DNA of 64,000 nucleotides, from NCBI GenBank assembly GCA_012798135.1, contig JAAZNU010000028.1, positions 1 to 64,000 of the forward strand. Direction: 5' to 3'. Below the pieces are notes generated by a model. It was given only the letters and a program-made list of their open reading frames with translations, was not told the DNA's origin and ran no database searches. The position numbers and the translations under genes are program-made. Source of the stretch: Veillonellaceae bacterium (lineage in GTDB: Bacteria > Bacillota_C > Negativicutes > UBA1444). Within the stretch, counting starts at the first letter, position 1. Each line of letters begins with the position of its first letter. This document shows, in pieces, positions 26,549 to 36,000 of the stretch.

Positions 26549-27196
26549 GTGCGAAATATTTTGGTGGCCGGTTTTGGACCGTTCGGCGGCGAGCCGGTGA
26601 ATCCGGCGTTGGAAGCGATCAGGCTGCTGGATGGACGAATTGTGGAAGGATGCAGTATCGCGACGAGGGAGCTGCCGGTGACCCGTTTCGAGGCAATCCG
26701 CGCGATCGAGAACTTCATTGCGGAAACCGATCCGGTGTTGATATTGGCCGTGGGTCAGGCCGGCGGCCGGCTCGAGATTACGCCGGAGCGGGTGGCGATC
26801 AATGTGGACGATTTCCGTATTCCCGACAACGGCGGCTTCCAGCCGGTTGACGAACCGATCGTGGCGGGGGCGCCGGTCGCATACTGGAGTACGTTGCCGA
26901 TCAAGGCGATGGTCATGGCGATGCGGGGGTCCGGAATTCCCGCCTCAGTCTCGAATTCGGCCGGCACGTTCGTATGCAATCATCTTTTCTACGGCCTGAT
27001 GCACCATCTTGCGAAGAGTGGCGATAAGATCAGAGGCGGATTCGTCCATATTCCGTATCTGCCGGAGCAAGCGGCCCGGCTGGGCGGACAACCGAGCATG
27101 GCCGTGGAGACGATCGTGAAAGGGCTGGAAGTGGCATTGAACGCCGCTATGGCCCATGAAACCGATATTGCGGCCGGGGACGGCAAGACGCATTGA
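26549..27196 (+). CDS. pcp: Pyroglutamyl-peptidase I
   Basis: The product is 215 residues, the normal length of the C15 cysteine peptidase that removes N-terminal pyroglutamate. The start motif is LVAGFGPFGGEPVNPA. The catalytic Cys is in NSAGTFVCNHLFYG (about residue 143), the His in GGFVHIPYLPEQ (about 166), and the Glu in the ERVAINVDDFRIPDN region. It acts in the cytoplasm as a tetramer in known cases. The GTG start at 26549 has AAGGGGAGATGA upstream. It follows DUF979 by 21 bases, in the DUF969-DUF979-pcp arrangement seen in other Bacillota. Confidence 0.93.
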   Translation: MRNILVAGFGPFGGEPVNPALEAIRLLDGRIVEGCSIATRELPVTRFEAIRAIENFIAETDPVLILAVGQAGGRLEITPERVAINVDDFRIPDNGGFQPVDEPIVAGAPVAYWSTLPIKAMVMAMRGSGIPASVSNSAGTFVCNHLFYGLMHHLAKSGDKIRGGFVHIPYLPEQAARLGGQPSMAVETIVKGLEVALNAAMAHETDIAAGDGKTH

Positions 27197-27239
27197 CTGG
27201 CGGCCGCCAATGGCCGATAACTTAATGGAGGAACTGAAA

Positions 27240-29126
27240 ATGAACTGGCGAAGGTGGGTTTTCATTTTGGTAATGAGCATTTCGATGGGCGGACTGGCGA
27301 CCGGCGAGGCGGCGCCGCAGATTCCGCTACGGGATTTTTTCCGAAATCCGGAACTGTCGTCGTTGGAACTGTCGCCTGACGGCAAACAGGTGGCATTCTT
27401 GGCACCGGTGGAACGGCGACTGAATCTGTTCGTGCAGGACGTGAACGGGGAAAAACCCCGGCAGGTGACGGATATCCGGGACCGCGACATCGGCGGGTAC
27501 TTCTGGAAGAACGCCAATACCCTGATCTATCTGAAAGATGACGGCGGCGACGAAAACTACCACCTGTACGCGGTGGACATCATTTCAGGGCAGACCCGCG
27601 ACCTGACGCCGTTTCCCGGAGTACGGGCCGGCATTGTCGACGATCTGGAGGATATTGAGGACGAAGTCCTGATCGACATGAACCAGCGGCGGCTGGATGT
27701 ATTCGACGTATACCGGCTGAATGTGAAGACGGGCGCAATGACCCTGGTGGCGGAAAATCCCGGCAACTACATCGGCTATTTGACGGATCACGCGGGCAAG
27801 GTCCGGGTGGCGCTGGCCAAGGACGCTGAGCAAAACCAGAATATTCTCCTGTACCGGGACACCGAACAGCAGGAGTTTCGGCCGATTATCACGACCGGCT
27901 TCAAGGATCAGGTGTCGCCGTACTTCTTTTCGGCGGACAACCGGCATCTGTATGCAACATCGAATATCGGCCGGGACCGCAAAGCGCTGGTGCTGATCGA
28001 TCCGGCGACCGGCAAGGAAATCCAGACACTGTTTGCCCATCCCGAAGTGGATGTGGGCGGCGCCGGCTGGTCGCGCCTGCGCAAGGTCCTGACCAGCGTC
28101 GGCTATACAACGGACAAGAGCCATCGACATTTTTTCGATGACAAGATCCGCAAGATTTACGTCACGCTGGAAAAACTGCTGCCCGGCTACGAAGTGGCGC
28201 TGACATCCATCGACAAGGCGGAGGAACAGTTTGTCGTCCGTACCTACAGCGATAAGTCTCGCGGCGCTTATTACCTGTTCAATGTAAAAACCGGCGCGCT
28301 GAAGAAATGGCGGGATTTATCGCCATGGCTGAACGAACAGGACATGGCGGACATGCGGCCGATTTCCTTCAAGAGCCGTGACGGGCTGACGATCCACGGC
28401 TATTTGACCTTGCCGAAGGGGAAAGAAGCCAGAAATCTGCCGGTCGTCGTGAACCCGCACGGCGGGCCGTGGGTCCGGGACACCTGGGGTTTCAACTCGG
28501 AAGTCCAGCTGCTGGCCAACCGGGGCTTTGCCGTTCTTCAGATGAACTACCGTGGGTCGACCGGTTACGGCCGGGCCTTCTGGGAAGCCGGCTTCAAGCA
28601 GTGGGGCCGGAAAATGCAGGATGATATTACCGACGGCGTGGAATGGCTGATAAAACAGGGGATTGCCGACCCGAAACGGGTAGCGATTTATGGCGGCAGT
28701 TACGGCGGATATGCGGTGCTGGCCGGACTGGCCTTCACGCCCGAGGTTTACGCCTGCGGCATCGATTACGTCGGTGTGTCCAACATCTTCACCTTGATGA
28801 AGACGATTCCGCCATATTGGAAACCGCTGATGGCGGAGTTTTATGAGAAAGTGGGCCATCCGGAGAAGGACGAGGAACTGCTGCGGTCCGTGTCGCCGGT
28901 GTTCCATGCGGACAAGATCAAGGCGCCGCTGTTCATTGCCCAGGGGGCGCGCGATCCCCGCGTGAACAAGGCCGAATCCGACCAGATGGTGGCGGCGTTG
29001 GCGGCGCGCGGCGTCAAGGTGGAGTACATGGTGAAGGACAACGAGGGACACGGTTTCCGCAACGAGGAGAACCGGTTCGAATTCTACGAAGCGATGGAGA
29101 AGTTCTTGCAGGGATGCCTGCGATAG
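27240..29126 (+). CDS. Exported S9-family serine peptidase (acylaminoacyl/prolyl oligopeptidase type)
   Basis: The product is 628 residues. It has a signal peptide (WVFILVMSISMGGLATGEAA) and then a beta-propeller of WD40-like blades over residues about 35-360. The alpha/beta-hydrolase catalytic domain has the Ser in IYGGSYGGYA, the Asp in QGARDPRV and the His in DNEGHGF. The oxyanion segment is NPHGGPWVRD. Such enzymes release acyl-amino acids or dipeptides from short peptides. The ATG at 27240 has GGAGGAACTG upstream; earlier in-frame ATGs would extend past the signal peptide. It lies 43 bases after pcp and is probably the last gene of that operon, supplying peptides for the transporter and Pcp. 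Confidence 0.88.
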   Translation: MNWRRWVFILVMSISMGGLATGEAAPQIPLRDFFRNPELSSLELSPDGKQVAFLAPVERRLNLFVQDVNGEKPRQVTDIRDRDIGGYFWKNANTLIYLKDDGGDENYHLYAVDIISGQTRDLTPFPGVRAGIVDDLEDIEDEVLIDMNQRRLDVFDVYRLNVKTGAMTLVAENPGNYIGYLTDHAGKVRVALAKDAEQNQNILLYRDTEQQEFRPIITTGFKDQVSPYFFSADNRHLYATSNIGRDRKALVLIDPATGKEIQTLFAHPEVDVGGAGWSRLRKVLTSVGYTTDKSHRHFFDDKIRKIYVTLEKLLPGYEVALTSIDKAEEQFVVRTYSDKSRGAYYLFNVKTGALKKWRDLSPWLNEQDMADMRPISFKSRDGLTIHGYLTLPKGKEARNLPVVVNPHGGPWVRDTWGFNSEVQLLANRGFAVLQMNYRGSTGYGRAFWEAGFKQWGRKMQDDITDGVEWLIKQGIADPKRVAIYGGSYGGYAVLAGLAFTPEVYACGIDYVGVSNIFTLMKTIPPYWKPLMAEFYEKVGHPEKDEELLRSVSPVFHADKIKAPLFIAQGARDPRVNKAESDQMVAALAARGVKVEYMVKDNEGHGFRNEENRFEFYEAMEKFLQGCLR

Positions 29127-29145
29127 GGCTGGTAAAACCAAAATG

Positions 29146-29154
29146 TGCTACAAT
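29146..29154 (+). promoter_or_regulatory. Extended -10 promoter for the degenerate HD-GYP gene
   Basis: TGC immediately before TACAAT (29149-29154), 35 bases before the ATG. No good -35 is seen, as is usual for extended -10 promoters. Confidence 0.5.
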
Positions 29155-29189
29155 GAGAGCTGATTTATTGTAACAGCAGGGGGAAACGA

Positions 29190-30287
29190 ATGCAGAGGCT
29201 GGCAATGGAAAGTGTGCGGCCGGAGATGATTTCTGCCGTCGATATTTTCGACCCCGGCGGAAGGAGTATGATCCGGGCCGGGGGCGCATTGCAGGAAAAT
29301 CATATTGAAATGCTCCAAAGCTTGGGATTTGGATCGGTTTATGTGAATTTGCCCTATCTGGGGCAGACCCGTCCGCCGGACAATTTGGTGCGCCCTGATT
29401 TCCGGACGGAAGCGATGAAAATTATCCGCTGCGTTTATGATGAATTTCGCGTAAAAAAAGAAGTGGACGTCAATCCCTTGCGGGATTTGGCGTCCAAACT
29501 GGTGAACGAAGTCATCATCAACCGGAATCAATTGTTCCAACTGGTGGACCTGCGAACCCCGGAAACCTACCTGCCGGCGCATGTGCTCAACGTGGCGGTT
29601 TTATCCGTGCTGACAGCCCTGAAAATGGAGTATTCACCGGTCAAACTGCATGAACTGGCGCTTGGCGCGTTGGTCATGGATATCGGCGAGATGTTGCTGC
29701 CACCGGCGATTCTGCGTAAAAAAGGGAAACTGGAACCGGAGGAAATGCTGGAAGTCAAAAAACATCCGGAAGCCGGCTTCGAGGGACTGCGTAAAAAAAT
29801 GCGGGGTTTGCCGACGCCGTCTCTGCATGTGGCCTATCAACATCACGAAAGCTTCGACGGCAAAGGCTATCCGAGGGGAGTCGCCGGCTCGGAAATTCAT
29901 GAATTCGCGCGTATCGCCAGTGTGGTGGACATGTTTGACGCATTGCTGTCCGATCGGCCGTTCCGGCACTATTATTTGCCGCATGAAGCCGCGAGCATCC
30001 TGCATGCGTTGGCCGGCCGCCTGCTTGATCCGGAAGTCGTAACGCGGTTTGCGTTTTGCGTGGCGCTTTATCCGCAGGGCAGTTTGGTGCAACTGGATAC
30101 ACAGGAAATTTGTGAAGTGGAGTCGGTCGGCGCGAAGCAGCCCGATCGGCCGCGTCTGCAACTTTTGACGGATGCCTGGGGCAACCGGCGCAAGGACAGG
30201 GAAAGCATCGAACTGGAAAAGATGCCGAGCCGATATATTGTCAAAGTCCTGAAAGACCAGGAAATCATGAATTGGTTGCTATCTTGA
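29190..30287 (+). CDS. HD-GYP domain protein with a degenerate HD motif
   Basis: The product is 365 residues. The N-terminal 110 residues resemble the small domain that precedes HD-GYP in Bacillota proteins (DIFDPGGRSMIRAGGALQ). The HD-GYP core follows, with HHESFDGKGYPRG and DMFDALLSDRPFR kept. The central HD pair reads MDIGE instead of the usual HDIGK, so a metal-ligand His and the conserved Lys are lost. c-di-GMP phosphodiesterase activity is therefore doubtful, and it may act as a c-di-GMP-binding or scaffold protein. GGGGGAAA precedes the ATG. niaR follows after 34 bases on the same strand, probably by chance of gene order. Confidence 0.82.
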   Translation: MQRLAMESVRPEMISAVDIFDPGGRSMIRAGGALQENHIEMLQSLGFGSVYVNLPYLGQTRPPDNLVRPDFRTEAMKIIRCVYDEFRVKKEVDVNPLRDLASKLVNEVIINRNQLFQLVDLRTPETYLPAHVLNVAVLSVLTALKMEYSPVKLHELALGALVMDIGEMLLPPAILRKKGKLEPEEMLEVKKHPEAGFEGLRKKMRGLPTPSLHVAYQHHESFDGKGYPRGVAGSEIHEFARIASVVDMFDALLSDRPFRHYYLPHEAASILHALAGRLLDPEVVTRFAFCVALYPQGSLVQLDTQEICEVESVGAKQPDRPRLQLLTDAWGNRRKDRESIELEKMPSRYIVKVLKDQEIMNWLLS

Positions 30288-30321
30288 GCATTTTTGGCGC
30301 ACTGCCAATGGGGGATGAACG

Positions 30322-30840
30322 GTGGAGTCCAAAGAGCGGCGCGAGCTGTTGATGGAAAAACTGAAAGCCAACGCAACGCCGGTCACCGGCGCTGCGTTGG
30401 CGCAAGCATTCGGAGTCAGTCGGCAGGTCGTGGTGGGAGACATTGCAATTCTTCGGGCGGCCGGTGTGGATATCCTTGCCACTCCCCAAGGGTATCTGAT
30501 TCCGTCGCAATTGTTGAAAACCCAGACCCGGACGGCGACGGTCGCGTGCCAACACGGGTGGGACAAGTTGGCGGAAGAACTGTATGTGATTGTCGACAAT
30601 GGCGGAAAGATTCGGGATGTAATTGTCGAGCATCCGGTTTATGGCGAACTGCGGGGGACGTTGATGCTGTGTTCACGCCGTGAAATCGAGGAGTTCATGG
30701 ATAAACTGCAGAATAGCGGCGCAGCTCCCCTGTCTGCAGTCACCGGCGGTGTGCATCTGCATACGATCGAGGTGCCGTCACTGGCGGTTTTGCAGCGGAT
30801 CGAAGCTGAACTCGACAACCGGGGGATTCTGTTTAAATAA
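30322..30840 (+). CDS. niaR: Niacin-responsive transcriptional repressor NiaR (HTH + 3H domain)
   Basis: The product is 172 residues. Residues 1-60 are a winged helix (ALAQAFGVSRQVVVGDIAILRAAG). Residues 75-172 are a 3H domain with the three expected His: one in VACQHGW, one in VIVEHPVYGEL and one in GGVHLHTIE, which bind metal and nicotinic acid. In Bacillota NiaR represses NAD synthesis and niacin uptake genes. Here it sits immediately before nadA-nadC and a palindromic site in that promoter, so local control is likely. The GTG start has GGGGATGA upstream. Confidence 0.9.
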   Translation: MESKERRELLMEKLKANATPVTGAALAQAFGVSRQVVVGDIAILRAAGVDILATPQGYLIPSQLLKTQTRTATVACQHGWDKLAEELYVIVDNGGKIRDVIVEHPVYGELRGTLMLCSRREIEEFMDKLQNSGAAPLSAVTGGVHLHTIEVPSLAVLQRIEAELDNRGILFK

Positions 30841-30867
30841 GGCGCGGCGCGGTTCTACCGATACGGC

Positions 30868-30896
30868 TTGCCAAAAGGATGCGGCGGCCGTATAAT
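30868..30896 (+). promoter_or_regulatory. nadA promoter
   Basis: TTGCCA (30868-30873), 17 bases, perfect TATAAT (30891-30896). The start site would be near 30903. Confidence 0.8.
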
Positions 30897-30905
30897 ATTT
30901 TTATC

Positions 30906-30935
30906 ATTTGTGACAAGACACATGTAATGACAAAT
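30906..30935. promoter_or_regulatory. Putative NiaR operator at the nadA start site
   Basis: An inverted repeat ATTTGT (30906-30911) / ACAAAT (30930-30935) encloses two TGACA boxes and a central ACATGT. It lies ten bases after the -10, where a bound repressor would block transcription. The link to NiaR rests on the adjacent niaR gene. Confidence 0.6.
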
Positions 30936-30983
30936 AAAATACAAGGTGGCACAGTGTATTTCATGGAAAAAGGAGCATGACTG

Positions 30984-31928
30984 ATGAACGCAAAGGGACT
31001 GTCCCCGGCGGAAGAAAGCCTGAAAGACTTGCATGCAAAATTGCAGACTTTAAAGAAAGAACGAAATGCGCTGATTCTGGCCCATAATTATCAATTGAAC
31101 GAAGTGCAGGATGTGGCGGACTATGTAGGGGATTCCTATTATTTGAGCAAGGTGGCGGCAGAGCAAGTCTGCGATGTGATCGTGTTCTGCGGGGTCCGGT
31201 TTATGGCGGAAACCGCGGCGATTCTGTCGCCGGAGCGCGAAGTGCTGTTACCGGAACCGACTGCCGACTGTCCGCTGGCCGACATGATTTCGGCATCCGA
31301 CGTTCGGGCCCTGAAAAGCCGTCATCCAGGCGCGCCGGTTGTTTGCTATATCAATTCGACGGCGGAGGTCAAGGCCGAAAGCGATATCTGCTGCACTTCC
31401 GCCAATGCCGTCCGAATCGTGGCCGCTCTGCCGGATCAGAAAGTGATTTTTGTGCCGGACGAGAATTTGGGGCAGTATGTGGCCCGACAACTTCCGGGCA
31501 AAGAAATCGTGTTGTGGCCGGGGCATTGTCCGGTGCACGCTGGGGTCAGTCAGGACGACGTGAGGATTATGCGAAAAAAGTATCCGTCAGCGGAGTTCAT
31601 GGTTCATCCGGAATGTCGGCCGGAAGTCTTGGCTTTGGCGGATTTTGTCGGGAGTACCGCCGACATCCTGAGGCAGGCGGAGCGTTCCGCCGCGCAGACG
31701 CTGGTGATTGGCACGGAAGTTGGCGTTTTGCATTCTTTGAAGCGGGACCGGGCGGAGCGTCCCGCGTTCATTTTGCAGCCTGGATTGGTTTGCGCCAACA
31801 TGAAAAAAACCCGCTTGCAGCACGTGTATGACGCATTGCAATACAACCGCCATCGGATTCAGGTTCCGGAATCACTCCGAGAACCAGCAAAACGTGCTAT
31901 TTCCCGGATGCTGGAAATGGCTGGCTAA
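30984..31928 (+). CDS. nadA: Quinolinate synthase NadA
   Basis: The product is 314 residues. It condenses iminoaspartate with dihydroxyacetone phosphate to quinolinate, the second step of de novo NAD synthesis. Family features are LAHNYQLNEVQDVADYVGDS near the N-terminus, VFCGVRFMAETA and the HPECRPEVL segment. The three Cys for the 4Fe-4S cluster lie in VFCGVRF, in the central ICC/GHCPVHAGV region and in PECRP. AAAAAGGAG precedes the ATG. nadC follows by 39 bases. The usual partner nadB is not adjacent. Confidence 0.95.
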   Translation: MNAKGLSPAEESLKDLHAKLQTLKKERNALILAHNYQLNEVQDVADYVGDSYYLSKVAAEQVCDVIVFCGVRFMAETAAILSPEREVLLPEPTADCPLADMISASDVRALKSRHPGAPVVCYINSTAEVKAESDICCTSANAVRIVAALPDQKVIFVPDENLGQYVARQLPGKEIVLWPGHCPVHAGVSQDDVRIMRKKYPSAEFMVHPECRPEVLALADFVGSTADILRQAERSAAQTLVIGTEVGVLHSLKRDRAERPAFILQPGLVCANMKKTRLQHVYDALQYNRHRIQVPESLREPAKRAISRMLEMAG

Positions 31929-31967
31929 TGAACCGGGGAACAAAAAAGGGAAGGAGGCTGAAATGCG

Positions 31968-32798
31968 ATGAACCTTTTGGCATTGGATGAGTTGTTGTAT
32001 CGCGCTTTGAATGAAGACCTCGGACAAGGGGATGCGACCAGTGAATCGATTTTTTCCGCCGATCATACATCGCACGGATTTCTGTTGGCCAAACAAGATT
32101 TTGTGTTGGCGGGAAGAGGGGTGTTTGCCCGGGTCTTTGGGTTGCTGGATGCAAGGGTCGACGTGACTTTTTTTCGAAACGATGGCGAAGCGATCAACCA
32201 AGGTGAACGTTTTGCATGTATCGAGGGCCCGACTCTGGCCATTTTGTCCGGTGAACGGATTGCACTGAATTTTTTGCAGCACCTGAGCGGGATCGCCACG
32301 GAAACCCAAAGCTATGTGAAAGCCTGTGGCAATTCAGGCGCAATGGTTGTTGATACCCGCAAGACGACCCCGGGACTGCGGATGCTTGAAAAATATGCGG
32401 TAACGGTCGGCGGCGGCAAAAATCACCGGTTTGGGCTGAATTCCATGATTTTGATCAAGGATAACCACATTCGGGCGGCCGGCGGGATTGAGCCGGCAGT
32501 GCGGCTGGTGCGCGCCAAATCGTCGCCGTTTCTGAAAATCGAAGTGGAAGCCGAGGAGCTTTCGCAGGTGCGGGAAGCGCTGGCCGCCGGCGTGGAGGTG
32601 ATTATGCTGGACAACATGACGACGGAGATGATTGCGGAGGCCGTCCGGGTGATCAGTGGTCAGGCGTTGGTGGAGGTGTCCGGCAACGTAACCTGTGAAC
32701 AGATCGAGACGTTGGCGGGTTTAGGCGTCGACATCATTTCGAGTGGCGCACTGACGCATTCGGTGAAAGCGGTCGACATTAGCCTGAAACTCGAATAA
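31968..32798 (+). CDS. nadC: Nicotinate-nucleotide pyrophosphorylase NadC (quinolinate phosphoribosyltransferase)
   Basis: The product is 276 residues. It converts quinolinate and PRPP to nicotinate mononucleotide. Motifs are EDLGQGDATS, GERIALNFLQHLSGIAT, DTRKTTPGLR and the GGGKNHRFGL PRPP/quinolinate-binding loop, with EVEAEEL and LDNM in the barrel. AAGGAGG lies about ten bases before the ATG. It ends the nad operon, followed by a strong terminator. Confidence 0.95.
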   Translation: MNLLALDELLYRALNEDLGQGDATSESIFSADHTSHGFLLAKQDFVLAGRGVFARVFGLLDARVDVTFFRNDGEAINQGERFACIEGPTLAILSGERIALNFLQHLSGIATETQSYVKACGNSGAMVVDTRKTTPGLRMLEKYAVTVGGGKNHRFGLNSMILIKDNHIRAAGGIEPAVRLVRAKSSPFLKIEVEAEELSQVREALAAGVEVIMLDNMTTEMIAEAVRVISGQALVEVSGNVTCEQIETLAGLGVDIISSGALTHSVKAVDISLKLE

Positions 32799-32852
32799 TC
32801 GGGGGCCGCGACCATGATATAAAATGGGCTGGCAACGGATGAATAATGGACG

Positions 32853-32902
32853 AGGCGGTTAACTCTCCGTGTAGAGGTGGTTTAACCGTCTTTTTTTTTT
32901 TT
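32853..32902 (+). terminator. Strong intrinsic terminator after nadC
   Basis: Stem GGCGGTTAA/TTAACCGTC followed by twelve T. No other element was found in the 238 bases between nadC and addB. Confidence 0.9.
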
Positions 32903-33036
32903 GCCCGGAATGGAGAGCGGGTCAGCTTGGCCTGATGTCGTACGGCAGGATTTTGACGACGGATCGCAAATTTTACACGAGAGAGAATCATGCTTCGTCG
33001 CAAAAACAAGAACGGCGGAAAACGAAGGAGCGTTCT

Positions 33037-36000
33037 GTGAACATTTTGCATTGTACAGCCTTGGGCGAGTCGATGCTGCCCACGTTTATCCGGCGGCTGC
33101 AGGAAGCGGGTAAAGGCGCTGCTGCCGGGCGGACCGCACTGATACTGCCCAGTCCGTACCTGCTGGAGCAGGCCCGGAATCAGCTGCGATTGACGGATGT
33201 CGTCGCCTGGCAATTTCCCCGGATTCTGTCACTGGATGAATTGGCGGCGCATCTGGCCGGGCTGCGAAAAATCAGCCGTCTTGAACAGGAGCTGCTGATC
33301 GACGGCATTGTCCGGGAAACAGCGGCAGCCGGAGAATTTTCATATTTTGCGGACATTGCGGATTATCCTGGATTCATTACCGCTTTGTCCCGCCTGTTCG
33401 ACGAGCTTAAAATGGCGGCGGTTACTCCGGCGGAACTGGCGGCGGCGATCGATGCGCTGGCGGGGGAAGTGGAGCGAAATTTGGCGCGGGATGAGGCGAT
33501 TGTTGCCTTGTTCCAAGCGTACCAGGCGCGGTTGACCGAGCTATCTCTGGTGGATTTGGGCGGCATGTACGCAGCGGCAGTGAACAAATTAACGCAATCG
33601 GAGCGGCAGCTGCCGTTCGAACGGATTTTCATGGCGGAATTTTCGGTCCTGTCCCCTCTGCGACTGCAACTGGTGGATCGTTTGCAACGGCGGATGGACA
33701 TGGAAATCGGCATTTGTTTCGAGAAGAACCGGCCGGGCGTATTCCGGTCGGTCGAGCCGGTCTATCAGGCGCTGGTGGGCATGGGATTCCGACCGGAGTT
33801 TTATTCGCCGCGTCCGCTTGCGGCAACGGCTTTGCAGCGGCTGCGCCGGGAACTGTTCGCGGAACGGCCGGCTCTTGGCGGGGAGGCCGCCGGGATCGGC
33901 GTTTTGTACAGTCCCAACCGGGCCAAGGAATTAACTGTGGTTGCCGATCGGATCAAGGAATTGCTGATCCAACGGGAAGTCGAGCCACGGGAGGTGGTGG
34001 TTGTTGTCCAGGACCCAGCGGCTTATCCGCATCTGCGCGCCGTCTTCGCGGAACGGGGGATTCCCGTGGACACGGCGGATGCGGCGCCAATTCAGGAAAA
34101 GGCGTTGCCCCGGCTGGTTTTTGCCTGGCTGCGACTGATCCGGGAACGGGGCAACCGGGACAGTCTGCTGGCCTTTGTGAAATCGCCATATGTGGCCGGG
34201 CGTCTGGAACTGGATGTGGATTTCTTCGAAGGCAGATTGCTGGAGGAAGTGATCCGGAACTGGGCGGAATGGCCGACCGCTCTGGAACGTCAGGCACCGG
34301 ACGCGACGACGCAGGAAGAATGGCGCGGCAAGTGGCAAGAACTGCGACTGCGGGCGCAGGAGTGGGAGCGGCCGGTTGCCTGGGCTGAATGGGCGAGCCG
34401 TCTGCGCGATTTGTTGTCCTGGCTGGATTTGCCGGGGCAACTGCAACGGCTGCGCCGGGCCGACATTTTGTCCCTACCGGAAGTTCGCGCCGAATTGCAG
34501 TGCCTGGAGGAGGTACTGACGGCAGCAACGGCTCTGGAAAATCTGGCGGGAGTTTCCCCGACGGGCGACAACCTGCCGGTCATTGCCGATCTCGGCGACA
34601 TGTTGCGGCAACTGTTGGGGGAAGCTACGGTCGCCCTGGTGGATCGGCAGGCGGCCGGCGTTCAGGTAGTGACGCCGGAAACCGGCAGTGGCATGAGTTT
34701 TAAGACGGTATTTATCCTGGGGCTGGCGGAAGGAGATTTTCCGGCGCCGCCCCGGGAAAGCTGGCTGTATGGCGACCGGGAGCGACAAACACTGGGCGAA
34801 GCCGGTGTGCTGTTGCGAACCGCCAATGACCGGGCGGCGGCTGCCGATTTTTCCTTCGCGCTGGCAGTGGCCATGGCCACGGAACAGCTTTGGCTAAGCG
34901 CCCTCGTGGACAACGAAACATTGCCTTCCCGGTTTGTGGCCGAAGTGACCCGGCTGTTTGTCGCCGACGCCGTTCCCCAGCATTCCTTTGCCCTTGCCGA
35001 GGTGGTGGCGACGCGGCCTTCGCGGGTCTGGAGTCTGCCCGAGTTGCTTAAGGCGAGCCTGCATCATGTCTGGACCGGGTCGGCGGAGGCGGCGGAGTGG
35101 ATGGACAGTTACGTCGCTTTGTCGAAACTGATGCCGGCAGGCCTGACGGAGCGGGCCCGCGTGGAGTCGGAACGCACTGGCGCCTATGCCGGAACGATCG
35201 ACCGGAATTTGCTGGATATCAGCCGGTTCAGCCCTTCGGCGCTGGAACAGTACGCCGCCTGCCCATTCGTCTATTTTGCCATGACGGTCATGGAACTCGG
35301 TGAGTGGCAACCGGCGGTGGAAGGGTTTGACGTATTGTCGGCCGGCTCGGTGTGGCACGAGGTGTTGGCCGGCTTTTTGGGCAGGTATCGCGGTCGTCTC
35401 TTGCGGGGGGCCGACCGGCAGCATTATGAGGCGGAACTGTCGACGCTATTGTCGGCGGCGGTGGCCAGACTGGAGCGCCAGGGGCGTCTGACTACCGATG
35501 CATGGTGGCAGTTTGAACAGCCGCGCTGGGAGCAGGCCCTGCGCGATTGGCTGGCGGATGAACTGACGCGGCAGGAGCAGCAGCCACAGTGGCGGGCTAG
35601 CTATTTCGAGTGGGCGTTCGGCTCGGCAGCCCGACCCGGCAGCGATCCGGCTTCGACCGAACAACCGTTGCTGCTGACGACGGAGAGCGGCGAGAAGGTC
35701 GAAATTCAGGGGAAAATCGACCGGATCGATCTGGACGGCGGCCGACTGCGCGTGATTGACTACAAGACGGGCAAGCCGCCCGCGCGTAAACAACTGGAAC
35801 AGGGGCTGCGGTTGCAGGTTCCGCTGTATATGCTGGCGGTGGCGCAACTTCTGGCCGGACAAGACGAAACGGCGGTCGAGGGATTGTATCGGCAGGTGGG
35901 CAAGGCCGCTACCGAACTGGGAATTCCCGGCGGGAAGCTGCCGCAGCCGGAATTGCTGGCGCTGACCCGGGAAGCGACCCTGCGTTACGTCGCCGGTATT

